64,000 bases of DNA from Hymenobacter sp. DG25B (GCF_000801315.1 NZ_CP010056.1:62001-126000), one strand, 5' to 3'. Shown: positions 21,713 to 31,267, counted from the first letter of the stretch. Translations and numbers: made by a program. Notes: generated from the sequence alone by a model not told the origin.

Positions 21713-22528
21713 ATGAAAAAAAATACCTCCTATTGGTTTTACTGCGTTGCCCTGCTGGCAACGATGCTGGGCACTTCCTGCTCGAAAGATGAGGAATCCA
21801 CCCCCGAAGGCCCTACCGTGGCGCTTTCCAAAGACGATGTTTCCGGCAAAAGCGGCCAGCAGGTAGAGTCGGTCGTGACGGTAACGGCCCCCGGCAACCT
21901 GAAGAGCCTGACCGTCTCCAAGCAGGTCAACCTGCAGAACGACAACACGTTCGGCACCAATGGCACCCAAACAGTTCAGCTATCCGGTACGGAGCAGAAG
22001 ACCTTTACTTATAACTTCACCTATACCCAGGCGGCCGATGAAGTAGATAAGCTGGTAGGCTTCACCTTCAAAGCCGTGGATGCCAATGGCAAGACAGCTG
22101 AAAAGGTGCTGACGGTAAACACGGCCGCTTCCGGTGCCCAGATCCTGGCAACCTACCGCTGGAACCTGAAGTCCAAGCTCCATACCACGCCTAACCCCGA
22201 CGCGGAAACCATTACGGACTGCGAGAAGGACGATTCCTTCGTTTATAATGAAAATGGCACCATGGCCGTGAACTACGGCACGCAGGCCTGCACCTTCGAC
22301 GGCTTCAACGTGTACAAAGGCTGGACGCTGAGCGCTGATGAGCAGGTATTCACGCAAACGTACGAGTCGGCCTTCGACCCAAGCAAGGTGACTGTGGAAA
22401 CCTACAAAGTACTGTCCCTGACCAAGGACCGCCTGGTAATGGAAATCACCCTGGATCTGTCTGTGTTCGGTCCTCCTTACACTTCCAACGAAACGTTCGT
22501 CTACACCTTCGACGCCAGCCCGAAATAG
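21713..22528 (+). CDS. Lipocalin-like lipoprotein (SusE-position)
   Basis: A 271-residue lipoprotein (MKKNTSYWFYCVALLATMLG, then TSCSKDEE with the Cys at about 23). An N-terminal immunoglobulin-like part (about 30-140) is followed by a C-terminal lipocalin-like part (ATYRWNLKSKLHTT, CEKDDSFVYNENGTM, WTLSADEQVFTQTY). Similar proteins, often labelled DUF5004 or lipocalin-like, occur in polysaccharide loci. The position after the uptake genes suggests a surface glycan-binding protein like SusE, which is inference. Confidence 0.6.
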   Translation: MKKNTSYWFYCVALLATMLGTSCSKDEESTPEGPTVALSKDDVSGKSGQQVESVVTVTAPGNLKSLTVSKQVNLQNDNTFGTNGTQTVQLSGTEQKTFTYNFTYTQAADEVDKLVGFTFKAVDANGKTAEKVLTVNTAASGAQILATYRWNLKSKLHTTPNPDAETITDCEKDDSFVYNENGTMAVNYGTQACTFDGFNVYKGWTLSADEQVFTQTYESAFDPSKVTVETYKVLSLTKDRLVMEITLDLSVFGPPYTSNETFVYTFDASPK

Positions 22529-22615
22529 GGGCAACCCGCGCCGCGGCCCTGCAAAGTCCCATTCCGGGCTGGTTGTCTGACAATCGGCCTGGGATGGGTA
22601 CCAGAGGGCGTCGAG

Positions 22616-22634
22616 CCGGCCAGCGGCTGGCCGG
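22616..22634 (+). other. Intercistronic hairpin
   Basis: Eight-base perfect arms (CCGGCCAG and CTGGCCGG) around a three-base loop lie between the lipocalin-like gene and the next lipoprotein gene. With no T tract it may be an mRNA-processing or attenuating hairpin that separates two expression levels within the operon. Confidence 0.3.
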
Positions 22635-22678
22635 ATGCGGGCTTATTTCTCACTTATGTTTTTTAAAGCCATAGTCTG

Positions 22679-23911
22679 ATGTATAGACGTAGTGCGCAAC
22701 TGAGTGCCCTTGTTCTGCTGCTGGCCGGTACTGCCGCCTGCTCCTCCGATAAGAGCGACTCGCAGAGCAAGGTCCAGCCCCAGCCGGCCAACACTGATAT
22801 CACTACCCTGAAGTTTACGGTGGAGCCCGCGCCGGAATGGACTGCCCTGTTCAAGCGGACCTCAGGTTGGTTCGGGGCTGACGGCATCTTTGCCATTCCC
22901 AAAAACGGCGTCGACTCGCCGGGCTCGGGCAAAAGCACCGAAACGATGTTCATCTTCAGCGACACGATGATTGGCGACATCAAGGACGGCAAGCTGAACC
23001 CGGGACAAACCATGATCAACAATTCGGTGGCCGTGCTGAAAGGCGGAGTGCCCTCCACCGACAACATCAAGTTCTACTGGGACAAGGACCCCAATACCGG
23101 CAAGCACAAATCCCTGTTTATTCCCAGCACGCCCAACGCCCGCCCGGGCGAGTACTACTGGCTGGGTGATGGTTTTGTAAACACCGCCAAAAACAACGAC
23201 ACCTATATTTTCGGCTACCGGGTGAAAAACACCGAAGCCAAAGTATTCGGCTTCCAGGAGGTAGGCAACGCCCTTATTATCATTCCCGCCGGCAGTGTGC
23301 CCCCCTTCAAAGACCAGCGCCAGTTGGATACGCCCTTCTTCCTGCCAGGCAGCGCCCCCGACGATTACGGCTCGTTGGGCGCGGGGATTTTTGTCAATAC
23401 CAAGGAGGCCGGCGCCCCACAGCCCGACGGCTACGTGTACGTGTACGGTGTGCGGGGCAAAGCCAAGAATGTGGTGCTGGCCCGCGTGCTGCCGGCCGAT
23501 GTGGAGGACTTCAGCAAATGGCGCTACTGGGACGGCACCAACTGGAACCCTGACCTGGCAAAGCTGGCCAACATCACCGACCATGCTTCCAATGAGCTAA
23601 GCGTGACGCCCCTGCCCGATGGGCGCTACGCCATGGTGTTCCAGACGGATGGATTCGGCACTACGGTGGGCCTGCGCCTTGCTCTCCAGCCCCAGGGCCC
23701 GTTCGGGCCGCCCATCAAAGTTTGGGACAGCACCGAGGATACCAAGATGGACAAGGACTTTTTCGCCTACAACGCCAAAGTGCACGCCAACCTCTCGGAG
23801 CCCGGGGAGCTGCTGATCAGCTACAACGTCAACTCCTTCGACTTCTTCAAGGATATTCTGGAGCAGCCTAACCTGTACCGCCCCCGCTTTATCCGGGTGA
23901 AGCTGCAGTAG
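22679..23911 (+). CDS. Beta-propeller-like lipoprotein, DUF4185/DUF5005-like, copy 1
   Basis: A 410-residue protein with a lipoprotein signal (LVLLLAGTAACSSDKSD). The rest reads like a single five-bladed propeller of the DUF4185/DUF5005 type: WFGADGIFAIPKNGV, MFIFSDTMIGDI, INNSVAVL, GEYYWLGDGF, RQLDTPFFLPGS, YVYVYGVRG, WRYWDGTNW and the ending LLISYNVNSFDFF. It is clearly homologous to the protein encoded at 25560-26798. Some DUF4185 proteins are endo-D-arabinanases (GH183), so a glycosidase role is plausible; my family assignment is from motif memory and uncertain. It is probably periplasmic or surface exposed and co-expressed with the acetylesterase. Confidence 0.55.
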   Translation: MYRRSAQLSALVLLLAGTAACSSDKSDSQSKVQPQPANTDITTLKFTVEPAPEWTALFKRTSGWFGADGIFAIPKNGVDSPGSGKSTETMFIFSDTMIGDIKDGKLNPGQTMINNSVAVLKGGVPSTDNIKFYWDKDPNTGKHKSLFIPSTPNARPGEYYWLGDGFVNTAKNNDTYIFGYRVKNTEAKVFGFQEVGNALIIIPAGSVPPFKDQRQLDTPFFLPGSAPDDYGSLGAGIFVNTKEAGAPQPDGYVYVYGVRGKAKNVVLARVLPADVEDFSKWRYWDGTNWNPDLAKLANITDHASNELSVTPLPDGRYAMVFQTDGFGTTVGLRLALQPQGPFGPPIKVWDSTEDTKMDKDFFAYNAKVHANLSEPGELLISYNVNSFDFFKDILEQPNLYRPRFIRVKLQ

Positions 23912-23968
23912 AGGCCTGCGGCTGTTTCACCTTAATTTCTCCGTTCCCTTTATCATTTAACCTACTCC

Positions 23969-25510
23969 ATGAGGCTTAGTGTTCCGCGTATTGCTTGGTT
24001 GCTGGGGTGTCTGCCAGGGGGCCTCGCCACGTTGGCATGGCGTAGTCCTGAGCTGCCTTCCCAAGCCGCGTCAGACTTGCGGGTGGCTAGCATCCTGCAG
24101 AGCAACATGGTTATTCAACAGGCCAAACCTTTGGCTCTGTGGGGCACGGCCCCTGCCGGGGATACAGTGGTATTGGCCGCCGACTGGCGGAAAGCCCCAG
24201 TCCGGGTGGTGGCTGATGCGGCCGGGCAGTGGCGGGGCAGCTTGCCCGTGCCTGCCGCCAGGCCCCGGGACTTTACCCCGCACACGCTGACAGTGCGCTG
24301 CAAAAAGGAAAAGACTACCCTGGAAAACGTGCTGATTGGCGAAGTATGGGTGTGCAGCGGTCAGTCGAACATGGACATGGAGATGAAGCCCGCCCTTCCC
24401 TGGCTGCGCGGTGTGGTGGACTACGAGCGGGAAATTAGTGCGGCGGATTACCCGGCCATCCGGCTGATCAACATTGAGAACTCCTTCAAAAAAACGCCGC
24501 AGTCCAATGCCAAAGGTACTTGGCTGATTTGCTCACCCCGGACGGTGGGCGACTTCAGTGGCGTGGCCTATTTCTACGGGCGGGAGCTGCAGCAGCGGCT
24601 GCAAATACCCATTGGGCTGGTAGTTGCCTCGGTGGGGGGCTCAGCCTGCCAAGCCTGGACTAGCCGGGAGGCCCTCGCAGCCGATCCGCTGCTCAGGGCC
24701 CGCTACCTGACGCCCTACGAGCAGAGCTCCCAGGCCGCGGAAAGCCTGGATTCCATTAAGACCCTGGAAAAGCTGTTCGAGGTGCTGGCTCGGCCTACGT
24801 TACTCTACAACGCCATGATCCATCCTCTGAAAAACCTTTCTATCCGAGGGTTTTTATGGTACCAGGGTGAGGCCAATAAAAAGGATGGGGCCGATTACAC
24901 CGCGCTGTGCACCGCCATGCTACGGGGCTGGCGCCGGGATTTCAACCAAGGGGAACTACCGTTCTACTACGTGCAGCTCACGCCCTACAACTGGGAGGAA
25001 AAGGACTCCACGGCTACCTACTACGCTCACTTGCGCGAAGCGCAGGAGGCAATGTTGCAGGTCCGCAATACCGGCATGGCTGTGACGATGGATGTGGGCG
25101 AAGCCGACAACATCCATCCCCGTAACAAGCAGGCCGTGGGCCTGCGCCTGGCCCGTCTCGCCCTGGCCCGCACCTATGGCCAACCCAAAACGCTTGAGGT
25201 AGGGCCCCAGCTGAAAAAGTACACCGTGAAGGGTAGCCAAGTCTACGTGTACTTCGCTCCCCGGAGCCTCGGCACCGGGCTCACCACAACCAACCAACGG
25301 GCGCCCCGGCATTTCTATCTGGCCGGCGCGGACCACGTCTTTCACCCTGCCGTAGCGAAAATTGTGCAGGAGCACTTGGTGCTGACCTCGACCCGGGTGC
25401 CGAAGCCGGTAGCTGTGCGCTACGCCTTCACCAATTACCCCATTACCAACCTGGCCAACCAACAGGGGCTACCGGCCGTGCCTTTCCGCACGGACGCATG
25501 GGACCAGTAA
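23969..25510 (+). CDS. Sialate O-acetylesterase-type carbohydrate esterase
   Basis: A 513-residue exported enzyme of the SASA/SGNH esterase group. The N-terminus has a signal peptide, then a beta-sandwich (ASILQSNMVIQQAKPLALWG), then the catalytic domain: VWVCSGQSNM with nucleophile Ser133, GFLWYQGEAN as the block contributing Gly and Asn or Glu to the oxyanion hole, and DNIHP with Asp380 and His383. Such enzymes remove O-acetyl groups from sialic acid, xylan or other acetylated sugars. No sialic acid catabolic genes are nearby, so the natural substrate is more likely another acetylated glycan. It sits between the two propeller paralogs. Confidence 0.88.
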   Translation: MRLSVPRIAWLLGCLPGGLATLAWRSPELPSQAASDLRVASILQSNMVIQQAKPLALWGTAPAGDTVVLAADWRKAPVRVVADAAGQWRGSLPVPAARPRDFTPHTLTVRCKKEKTTLENVLIGEVWVCSGQSNMDMEMKPALPWLRGVVDYEREISAADYPAIRLINIENSFKKTPQSNAKGTWLICSPRTVGDFSGVAYFYGRELQQRLQIPIGLVVASVGGSACQAWTSREALAADPLLRARYLTPYEQSSQAAESLDSIKTLEKLFEVLARPTLLYNAMIHPLKNLSIRGFLWYQGEANKKDGADYTALCTAMLRGWRRDFNQGELPFYYVQLTPYNWEEKDSTATYYAHLREAQEAMLQVRNTGMAVTMDVGEADNIHPRNKQAVGLRLARLALARTYGQPKTLEVGPQLKKYTVKGSQVYVYFAPRSLGTGLTTTNQRAPRHFYLAGADHVFHPAVAKIVQEHLVLTSTRVPKPVAVRYAFTNYPITNLANQQGLPAVPFRTDAWDQ

Positions 25511-25559
25511 GCCTACGCCTTCCCTTCTCCGACTCCCGAATCCGCAACTACATCAAAGT

Positions 25560-26798
25560 ATGAAACCCTGTACTCCTAGCCGCCACCGGACTGGTGCCGC
25601 CCTACTTTTCTCTGCCGTGCTGGTCCTAACTCTCGGCGGATGCGGCCAGCAGCAAACTACCTCTGCCGCCGCAGCAGCAGGTAGTCCGGCTGCCCTGCCC
25701 ACCCAACAAGTACGGGCCGTAGCGGAACCGCAGTGGGACAAGATGCTGCTGCAGAACAAGGGCTGGCTGGGCGCGGATGGCATTTACAGCGTGGCGCTGA
25801 ATGGCGTTGAAAAGTCCGGGGAGGCGGGGGGAAAAGGTACATTCCTCTGGTTTAGCGATACCATCATCGGGGCCATCCAGGATGACTCTCTGCAGCCTGA
25901 CTGGGAGATGGTGCACAACTCTGTAGGCTACCTGCAAGGCAACGTGCCCGACCCGGAGAAAATCAAGTTCCACTGGCGCCAGGATGGCAAGGGCAAAGCT
26001 GCATCCATGTTTGAGCCCCGGACCCCTAAATCCCAGCCTGGCAACTACTACTGGCTGGGCGACGGGTTTTTCAACCACCAGAAGGATAGCACTATTTACA
26101 TCTTTGCCTACCTGATTAAAAGTCTACCGGGGGGCGTGTATCCGTTTGAGGACATCGGCGTTTCCCTCATTGCCCTGCCCAAGGGCAGCCGACCGCCGTT
26201 TGCCAACCAGCGGCAGCTGGATACTCCGCTGTTTATTCCGAACAGCAACGGCAAGGGGAAAGTGGTGTTTGGCGTGGCCGTACTGGCTAATACAGTGGGC
26301 GCCAAAGCCCCCAAGCCCGACGGCTATATCTATGTGTATGGTGTGCGGGGCGTGAACAAAGAACTACTAGTGGCGCGCGTGCCGGACAAGGCGTTCGAAG
26401 ACTTCAGCCAGTGGCGCTACTGGGACGGCAGCACCTGGGGCCCGGATGTACACAAGGCCGCCGCTCTAACCAGCCGGGTGTCCAACGAGATGAGCGTCAG
26501 CTTTATGGAGGACGGCCGGGTACTGGCATCCTACCAGCTCGATACCAACTCACCCACCATTGCTATCCAGACCGGTCAGACCCCAGCCGGGCCCTTCCAG
26601 CCAGCAAAAAAGATGTACGAGACGCCGGAAGTGTACGAGGACCTGGACTTTTACACCTATAACGCCAAAGCCCACCCGCACTTGTCCAAACCAGGGGAAT
26701 TACTGATCAGCTACAACGTCAACTCTTTCGACTTCATTGCCGACATTCACAAGCACCCACACCACCTCCGCCCCCGGTTTATTTCAGTGAAGTATTAG
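25560..26798 (+). CDS. Beta-propeller-like lipoprotein, DUF4185/DUF5005-like, copy 2
   Basis: A 412-residue lipoprotein (VLVLTLGGCGQQQTT, Cys at about 24). It shares almost every landmark with the protein at 22679-23911: WLGADGIYSVALNGV, LWFSDTIIGAI, NYYWLGDGFFN, RQLDTPLFIPNS, YIYVYGVRG, WRYWDGSTW and LLISYNVNSFDF. The two are diverged paralogs, so duplication is not recent, and they may act on different bonds of one glycan. A strong hairpin closes the operon about 65 bases later. Enzymatic function is inferred only. Confidence 0.55.
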   Translation: MKPCTPSRHRTGAALLFSAVLVLTLGGCGQQQTTSAAAAAGSPAALPTQQVRAVAEPQWDKMLLQNKGWLGADGIYSVALNGVEKSGEAGGKGTFLWFSDTIIGAIQDDSLQPDWEMVHNSVGYLQGNVPDPEKIKFHWRQDGKGKAASMFEPRTPKSQPGNYYWLGDGFFNHQKDSTIYIFAYLIKSLPGGVYPFEDIGVSLIALPKGSRPPFANQRQLDTPLFIPNSNGKGKVVFGVAVLANTVGAKAPKPDGYIYVYGVRGVNKELLVARVPDKAFEDFSQWRYWDGSTWGPDVHKAAALTSRVSNEMSVSFMEDGRVLASYQLDTNSPTIAIQTGQTPAGPFQPAKKMYETPEVYEDLDFYTYNAKAHPHLSKPGELLISYNVNSFDFIADIHKHPHHLRPRFISVKY

Positions 26799-26862
26799 TG
26801 AGGCAGTCACACTGAAACTGATAAGGCAAGTACTCAGCTTCTCCTGCGAATAAATGAAAAAC

Positions 26863-26934
26863 GGAGGTGGTCTAGGAATGACGGGCAGAAGAAAGACAAG
26901 TCCTTCTGTTGCCTGTCATTCCTAGACCACTTCC
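26863..26934 (+). terminator. Long hairpin closing the GntR-controlled locus
   Basis: Twenty-base arms (26863-26882 and 26915-26934, one G-T pair) contain GTGGTCTAGGAATGAC and its complement, with a second inner pairing CAGAAG/CTTCTG. It lies 65 bases after the last gene of the locus. Either a terminator or a copy of a dispersed GTCATTCC-type hairpin. Confidence 0.5.
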
Positions 26935-27027
26935 GCTTTCTAATGTGGCCTATGGCCACGCCGTTAAATGCCTATGGCGCCTATGTTGCCTTCCGACTTG
27001 GATCTGCCATGTATAAGATACTCCCTT

Positions 27028-27251
27028 ATAACGTTTATTAAACGGACGTGGCTGTTGCAGAACTCCGTTCAACTGGTCTTAGCCGTGGAGATAGCAGTTA
27101 GCAAGGGCCCGTACGCTTCCTAGAGCAGTCTGAATGGGCCTTCCAAGCCGGTCCAAACGGTCTACACCACTACTCCGGGAGTTCTGCAACAGCCACGCAC
27201 GTTTAACGGGTGTTATGTCTCGGCCTATCCCTTTATCACGTTTATGAAACG
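27028..27251. repeat. Large attC-like imperfect palindrome with extra half-site
   Basis: The element is symmetric over about 190 bases. ATAAC, five bases, TTAAACG (27028-27044) at the left pair with CGTTTAA, five bases, GTTAT (27200-27216) at the right. Inside are perfect 20-base arms (27047-27066 and 27178-27197). Eighteen bases after the right end comes another half, ATCAC, five bases, TGAAACG (27235-27251). The double box with five-base spacing on each side resembles integron attC sites, but the boxes do not match the classic consensus exactly. The same architecture recurs at 39596-39666. The whole interval 26935-27447 has no gene that I can support. Confidence 0.5.
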
Positions 27252-27447
27252 CTCGTTGCATCGGGGTTCTAACCAAGCGGATTGATTCCGAAGTGCTTAC
27301 CCTTCCCGCCTTGTCTGGAATAGCCGCTGGCGTGATGGCAATCCGGTGGCACGGACAGGTCAGTCGTAGGGGTTGGAGAGTTTGTTACGGTACTTCCCCG
27401 CCTGCCCTAAGCCGCTCCGCAACATAATAGGAAGATCGGCACGCCGG

Positions 27448-28191
27448 CTACAGGCTCAACAGCTCGCGGAACCGCACCGACTGCTGGCGCGAGACTTCCA
27501 CGACCTCGGCCCCGCCACGCAGGGTCAGGCGCAGGCTGTGGCTGAACCAGGGCTCGACGCCGGCCACGAAATGCAGATTGATGATCTGCTGGCGGTTGGC
27601 CCGGAAAAACTCTTTTGGGTCAAGGCGGGCTTCGAGCTGGGCCAGTGTGCGCGGAATCAGCGGGCGGTGCTGGTCAAAATAGAGCTGGGTGTAGCTGCCG
27701 TTGATTTCAAAGAGTCGCACATCGGCCAGGCGCACAAACCAACACCGCTCGCCGTCTTTCACAAATACCTGGTCTTGCCCGGTCAGCAAGGCCGGAGCCG
27801 CTGTAGCCGGGGACTGGAGCCTGTTATCCGGGCTTTCCGCCGGCATTTGGGCGCGCACCTTGTCGAGCGCGGCCGCCAGGCGCGCTTCCTGCACCGGCTT
27901 GAGCAGATAATCAAGGGCATTGACCTCAAAGGCGCGCAGGGCATGGGCGTCGTAGGCGGTGGTGAACACCACCGGCGGCGCCGCCTCCAGCGAAGCCAAC
28001 AGCTCGAACCCCGTTTCCCCGGGCATGTGAATGTCGAGCAACAGCAAATCGGGGCGGAGGGCAGCGAGCTGAGCGCGGGCCTCTTCCGCGTGACGGGCTT
28101 CGCCGACCACTTCCACATCGGGAAACGCGGCCAGCAGGCGGCGCAACTCGGCGCGGGCTAGGCGCGAATCATCTACGAGCAGCACTCTCAT
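27448..28191 (-). CDS. LytTR family response regulator
   Basis: A 247-residue two-domain regulator. Residues 1-120 are a receiver (MRVLLVDDS, phospho-acceptor Asp53 in LLLLDIHMPG, LLKPVQ with the conserved Lys). Residues about 145-245 are a LytTR DNA-binding domain (LFEINGSYTQLYFDQ, FFRANRQQIINLHFV). It overlaps the sensor kinase gene upstream by four bases, so the two are translationally coupled and surely a pair. Targets are unknown. Confidence 0.93.
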   Translation of the reverse strand: MRVLLVDDSRLARAELRRLLAAFPDVEVVGEARHAEEARAQLAALRPDLLLLDIHMPGETGFELLASLEAAPPVVFTTAYDAHALRAFEVNALDYLLKPVQEARLAAALDKVRAQMPAESPDNRLQSPATAAPALLTGQDQVFVKDGERCWFVRLADVRLFEINGSYTQLYFDQHRPLIPRTLAQLEARLDPKEFFRANRQQIINLHFVAGVEPWFSHSLRLTLRGGAEVVEVSRQQSVRFRELLSL

Positions 28192-29327
28192 CGGACCAGG
28201 GGTAGAATGGTGAAGTCGGAAGACAGTTCCGGCGCCATACGCGTGGACCCGGGCAGGCGTAAGGTGGCCAGTACGGTGTCGGCCGCGGCGGGATCATTGG
28301 CCAAGGCAAACGCCGCGGCCGGGCCAAATGCTTGGGCCAGCCGCTCCCGCAGGCTACGCAAGCCCAGACCGCTGCTTTCAGCGGCCTGGGCCGGGTAGTA
28401 GCGTCCGGGACTGCGCACCGTCAGGCATAGCCAGCCGTCCGCGTCGAGTTGCGCGGTAAGGGCCACGGAGCCACCTGCCGGCCGCCCGGCCACCCCGTGC
28501 TTGATGGCGTTTTCCACCAGCAGCTGCACCGTGAGCGGGGGCAGCGGCACGGCCCGGGTGGCCGGGTCCACGTCGAGGGAATACTGCAGCCGGTCCTCCA
28601 GCTGCAAGGCTTCCAGGGCCAGGTAGTCGGCCACAATATCCAGCTCCTGCCCCAGCGGCACCAGGGGCGTAGCGCTGTGCTGCATAACGTAGCGCAATAG
28701 CTCCGCTAGGTGGGCCAGGGCTTGGCGGGCGCGCTCGGGGTCTTCGCTCACCAGCGCGCGGATGTTATTAAGCCCGTTGAAGAGAAAATGCGGATTGAGC
28801 TGGGCGCGCAGTGTGTTCAGCTCGGCCTCGCGCACGGCGGCCGTCAGCTGCCACTTCTCGATTTCGGCCCGACGTGAGCGGTGCAGGTAGTACCACCCCA
28901 CGTAGGCTGCCGCCCACAGCGTGAGCAGAATGGCCAGGTTCATGCAATAGCCCAGTTGGGCGGCCCAACCTTGCGGTCCACGGCTCGCTACCGAAAGCGG
29001 CAGTGCCAGCTTTGAAACCAGCCCAATCATGACCACACTGCCCACGGCCAATACCGCATTGGCCAGCAGCAGCCGGCCGAGCAGGGCCAGCGGTGGCCGC
29101 GCCAGCCACTGACCCCGCCAGATCAGCTGGCGCAGCACGTGGGAGGCACCCAGCGCCGTGGCCGCAATCAGGACGCTCATCACGTCGAATACCCACCGGG
29201 GCGTGCTGCTGGTTGGGGGCACAAACGCCCGGTACAGGACCAGGTTGAAAATACCGTACAGCGTCCAGGCCAGGACCTGCGTGCGCCAGTAGTTGCGGCT
29301 GGGCTTCGGAGCAGAAAGCATGGACAT
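28188..29327 (-). CDS. LytS-type sensor histidine kinase
   Basis: A 379-residue membrane kinase: four hydrophobic segments in the first 160 residues, then the LytS phospho-acceptor block LRAQLNPHFLFNGLNN, and an ATPase domain with LLVENAIKHGV and SSGLGLRSLRERL. No periplasmic sensing domain is visible, so the signal is probably perceived in the membrane. It phosphorylates the LytTR regulator encoded just downstream. The hydrolase gene lies 54 bases upstream in the same direction and may share the transcript. Confidence 0.92.
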   Translation of the reverse strand: MSMLSAPKPSRNYWRTQVLAWTLYGIFNLVLYRAFVPPTSSTPRWVFDVMSVLIAATALGASHVLRQLIWRGQWLARPPLALLGRLLLANAVLAVGSVVMIGLVSKLALPLSVASRGPQGWAAQLGYCMNLAILLTLWAAAYVGWYYLHRSRRAEIEKWQLTAAVREAELNTLRAQLNPHFLFNGLNNIRALVSEDPERARQALAHLAELLRYVMQHSATPLVPLGQELDIVADYLALEALQLEDRLQYSLDVDPATRAVPLPPLTVQLLVENAIKHGVAGRPAGGSVALTAQLDADGWLCLTVRSPGRYYPAQAAESSGLGLRSLRERLAQAFGPAAAFALANDPAAADTVLATLRLPGSTRMAPELSSDFTILPLVR

Positions 29328-29381
29328 GGCAGTCAGCAGGTAAAAGCGAATTACTTGCGCCAGATCGGCGCGGCGGCAAGG

Positions 29382-30334
29382 TTATTTCTTTCCCGCATAG
29401 TGGGCCTGCAAAAATGCGTCGGTCTGCTGGAAAAACCAGGCCGTGTCGTCGTACATCAAAAAGTGCTTGCCGGCCGGCGACATTTCGATGCGGTGCTGGG
29501 GCAGCTGGGCGTACTGCGCCGCGAAGATGGCGCGCGTCGAGGCCAGCGTGGCCCCATAGGGCTGGTAAGCAGCCCAGCTGCCGAGCACTAAGGCGGGCTG
29601 CCGCACGGTGCCCAGGGCAGCGCGCAGATCAGTCGTGTACATCTCGTACATGGCCTGACCCACACTGGCGGGGTCTGAGGCCTGGCCCCAACGGGCCACC
29701 AGGCTTTGGTGGGCGGTGTCCGACACCATGCCAGTCGCTAGTTGTCGCTGCTGAGCCACCGACATGTTGCCGGTTTTCATTTGCTGACGCATGCCCTCGG
29801 CCATGGGGCGGGCAGTTTCCACGGTGGTAGCCGGGTTTTGAACAGCCGCCAGGAAGGGCAGCGAATCCAGAATCACGAGTGGGCCCACGGCCTCGGGCTG
29901 CGTGGTGCTCAGCCACAGGCCCATAAAACCGCCCAGACTGTGCCCGATAATGGCGGGCCGCTCCAGCTTTTGGGTTTTGATGTAAGCCAGCAGTTGGTCG
30001 CGCACGGCGGGCAGAAAGCGGGCTGTCGAACTGGCCCAGCGGCCGGCGCCACGCCCCCGAAACCCGCCAGGCTGATCACGTGGCATTGATATCGGCTTTG
30101 GTAGCGGGCCACCGTTTCGTCCCAAACGGCTCCGGGGCAGGTCAGGCCGGGAATCAGGAGCACGGGCTGCCCTTTGCCCACCACGCGCACCGTGAAGCTG
30201 GGGTGGGCCGCGGGGTTGTCGGTCATGATAGGGGTAGGGGATACAACTGGGGGCGTGGCGGCCACGGCAGGTTGCGCTAGGGCCGCACTCAGCAGCAGGG
30301 CAGCAAAAGGACGGCGAAGAGCAGCGTAATTCAT
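29382..30334 (-). pseudogene. Alpha/beta hydrolase, secreted, frameshifted
   Basis: The restored protein is about 317 residues. It begins with a signal peptide (MNYAALRRPFAALLLSAALA, cut near QPAVA), then an alpha/beta hydrolase fold with GQPVLLIPGLTCPGAVW, nucleophile elbow GHSLGG, and the late His region MSPAGKHFLMYDD. The frame is broken near 30015-30017, where one more T on the coding strand restores PAFLPAVRDQL. I use the ATG at 30334; an upstream TTG at 30403 would place 23 unlikely residues before the signal. The substrate is unknown. The gene leads an apparent operon with the LytS/LytTR pair. Confidence 0.82.
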
Positions 30335-30647
30335 GGGGCTGGTTGGGTTAATAGGTAAAGGATGGCACAAACTTAGCCTGGCCCCGTCTGGCGCCCAAGG
30401 CAATTCCGGCCAACGGGGATTCCGCCCCGCCAGCGGGCGAAAATCCCGCCGAATTGAAAGGCCTATTCACCCCTGGGCTCCGGCACCTGGCTCCGAGGGG
30501 CTCATTTAAGTGACCTGTTTTTTCGCCCATAGCCGGGGTCTGCGCCTTCCACACTAACCCACGTTTCACCGAGGTTAGCCGAAGGACTCAAGTTGGTGTC
30601 ACCTTTCTTAAACGCTGGGTTGGGAGCTGTTATTAGCCACACCAGAG

Positions 30648-30678
30648 CTCGAAATAGCGTTGCACTTCCTATTTCGAG
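30648..30678. promoter_or_regulatory. Inverted repeat upstream of HTH/nucleotidyltransferase pair
   Basis: CTCGAAATAG (30648-30657) and its complement (30669-30678) are separated by eleven bases. With the second palindrome at 30701-30723 it forms a compact control region ahead of the regulator gene. The rest of the 30335-30732 gap holds the divergent promoter area and nothing else that I can name. Confidence 0.4.
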
Positions 30679-30700
30679 GAAGTTTTCTTACTTTGTATTG

Positions 30701-30723
30701 ATGATTCATGAATTATGAATCAT
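30701..30723. promoter_or_regulatory. Palindromic operator candidate next to HTH gene start
   Basis: ATGATTCAT and its exact complement ATGAATCAT flank five bases and end nine bases before the start codon of the winged-helix gene. A repressor bound here would block transcription or initiation, as expected for an autoregulated toxin-antitoxin type module. Confidence 0.45.
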
Positions 30724-30732
30724 TCTATAAAA

Positions 30733-31267
30733 ATGGAAAAACTCCGTGCTCTGCGCCCCCAGGATGTGGTCCTCATGCTGGCCCTGGCGGCGCGAACCGC
30801 ACCCGTGGCAAAGCAATCAACTGGCCCAGGCCTTGTGCCTAAGTCCGGCCGAGGTATCCTATGCCTTGCGGCGGTGTCAGAATAGTCGCCTGTTGGTTGA
30901 AGGCCGCCGGGTTCAGCGGCGCGCCTTCGTCGAGTTTTTGCGGCACGGGCTGCCCTATGTGTTTCCGGCCCATCCCGGCTTTCAGGCGCGGGGCGTGCTG
31001 ACCGGCCCCAGCGCATCCTTCCTGCAGCCGCAATTTGGGGAAGGCATTGCCTATGTGTGGCCGACGGCCGACGGCGAGGCCTGGGGTGCCGCCGTGACGC
31101 CTTTGTATCCGGGCGCCCCAGCGGCCGCCCGGCAGGATCCGACTCTGTATGAGCTGCTGGCCTTAGTCGATACGATTCGGTTAGGGCGGCCGCGGGAAGT
31201 GAAACTAGCCGGGGGGCTACTCCAGCAGCGACTCTTAACCTTACCCCAGCGGATGCATGCCTCTTAA
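30733..31267 (+). pseudogene. Winged-helix regulator, antitoxin-like, frameshifted near start
   Basis: About 178 residues. The start MEKLRALRPQDVVLMLAL is in one frame and continues into WQSNQLAQALCLSPAEVSYA in another; the shift is near 30790 and needs one base removed or two added. The assembled N-terminus is a winged helix (LAQALCLSPAEVSYALRRC), followed by a conserved-looking region ending in LVDTIRLGRPREVKLAGGLL. It overlaps the nucleotidyltransferase gene by 11 bases, so the two are co-translated. Pairing of a small HTH protein with a nucleotidyltransferase resembles AbiE-type modules; the antitoxin role is inference. Confidence 0.6.

Noticed and set aside
23969..25510. Sialic acid catabolism locus
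   Set aside because: Although the esterase belongs to the sialate O-acetylesterase family, no sialidase, NanA, NanE or NanK-type genes are present nearby, so sialic acid is not supported as the substrate.
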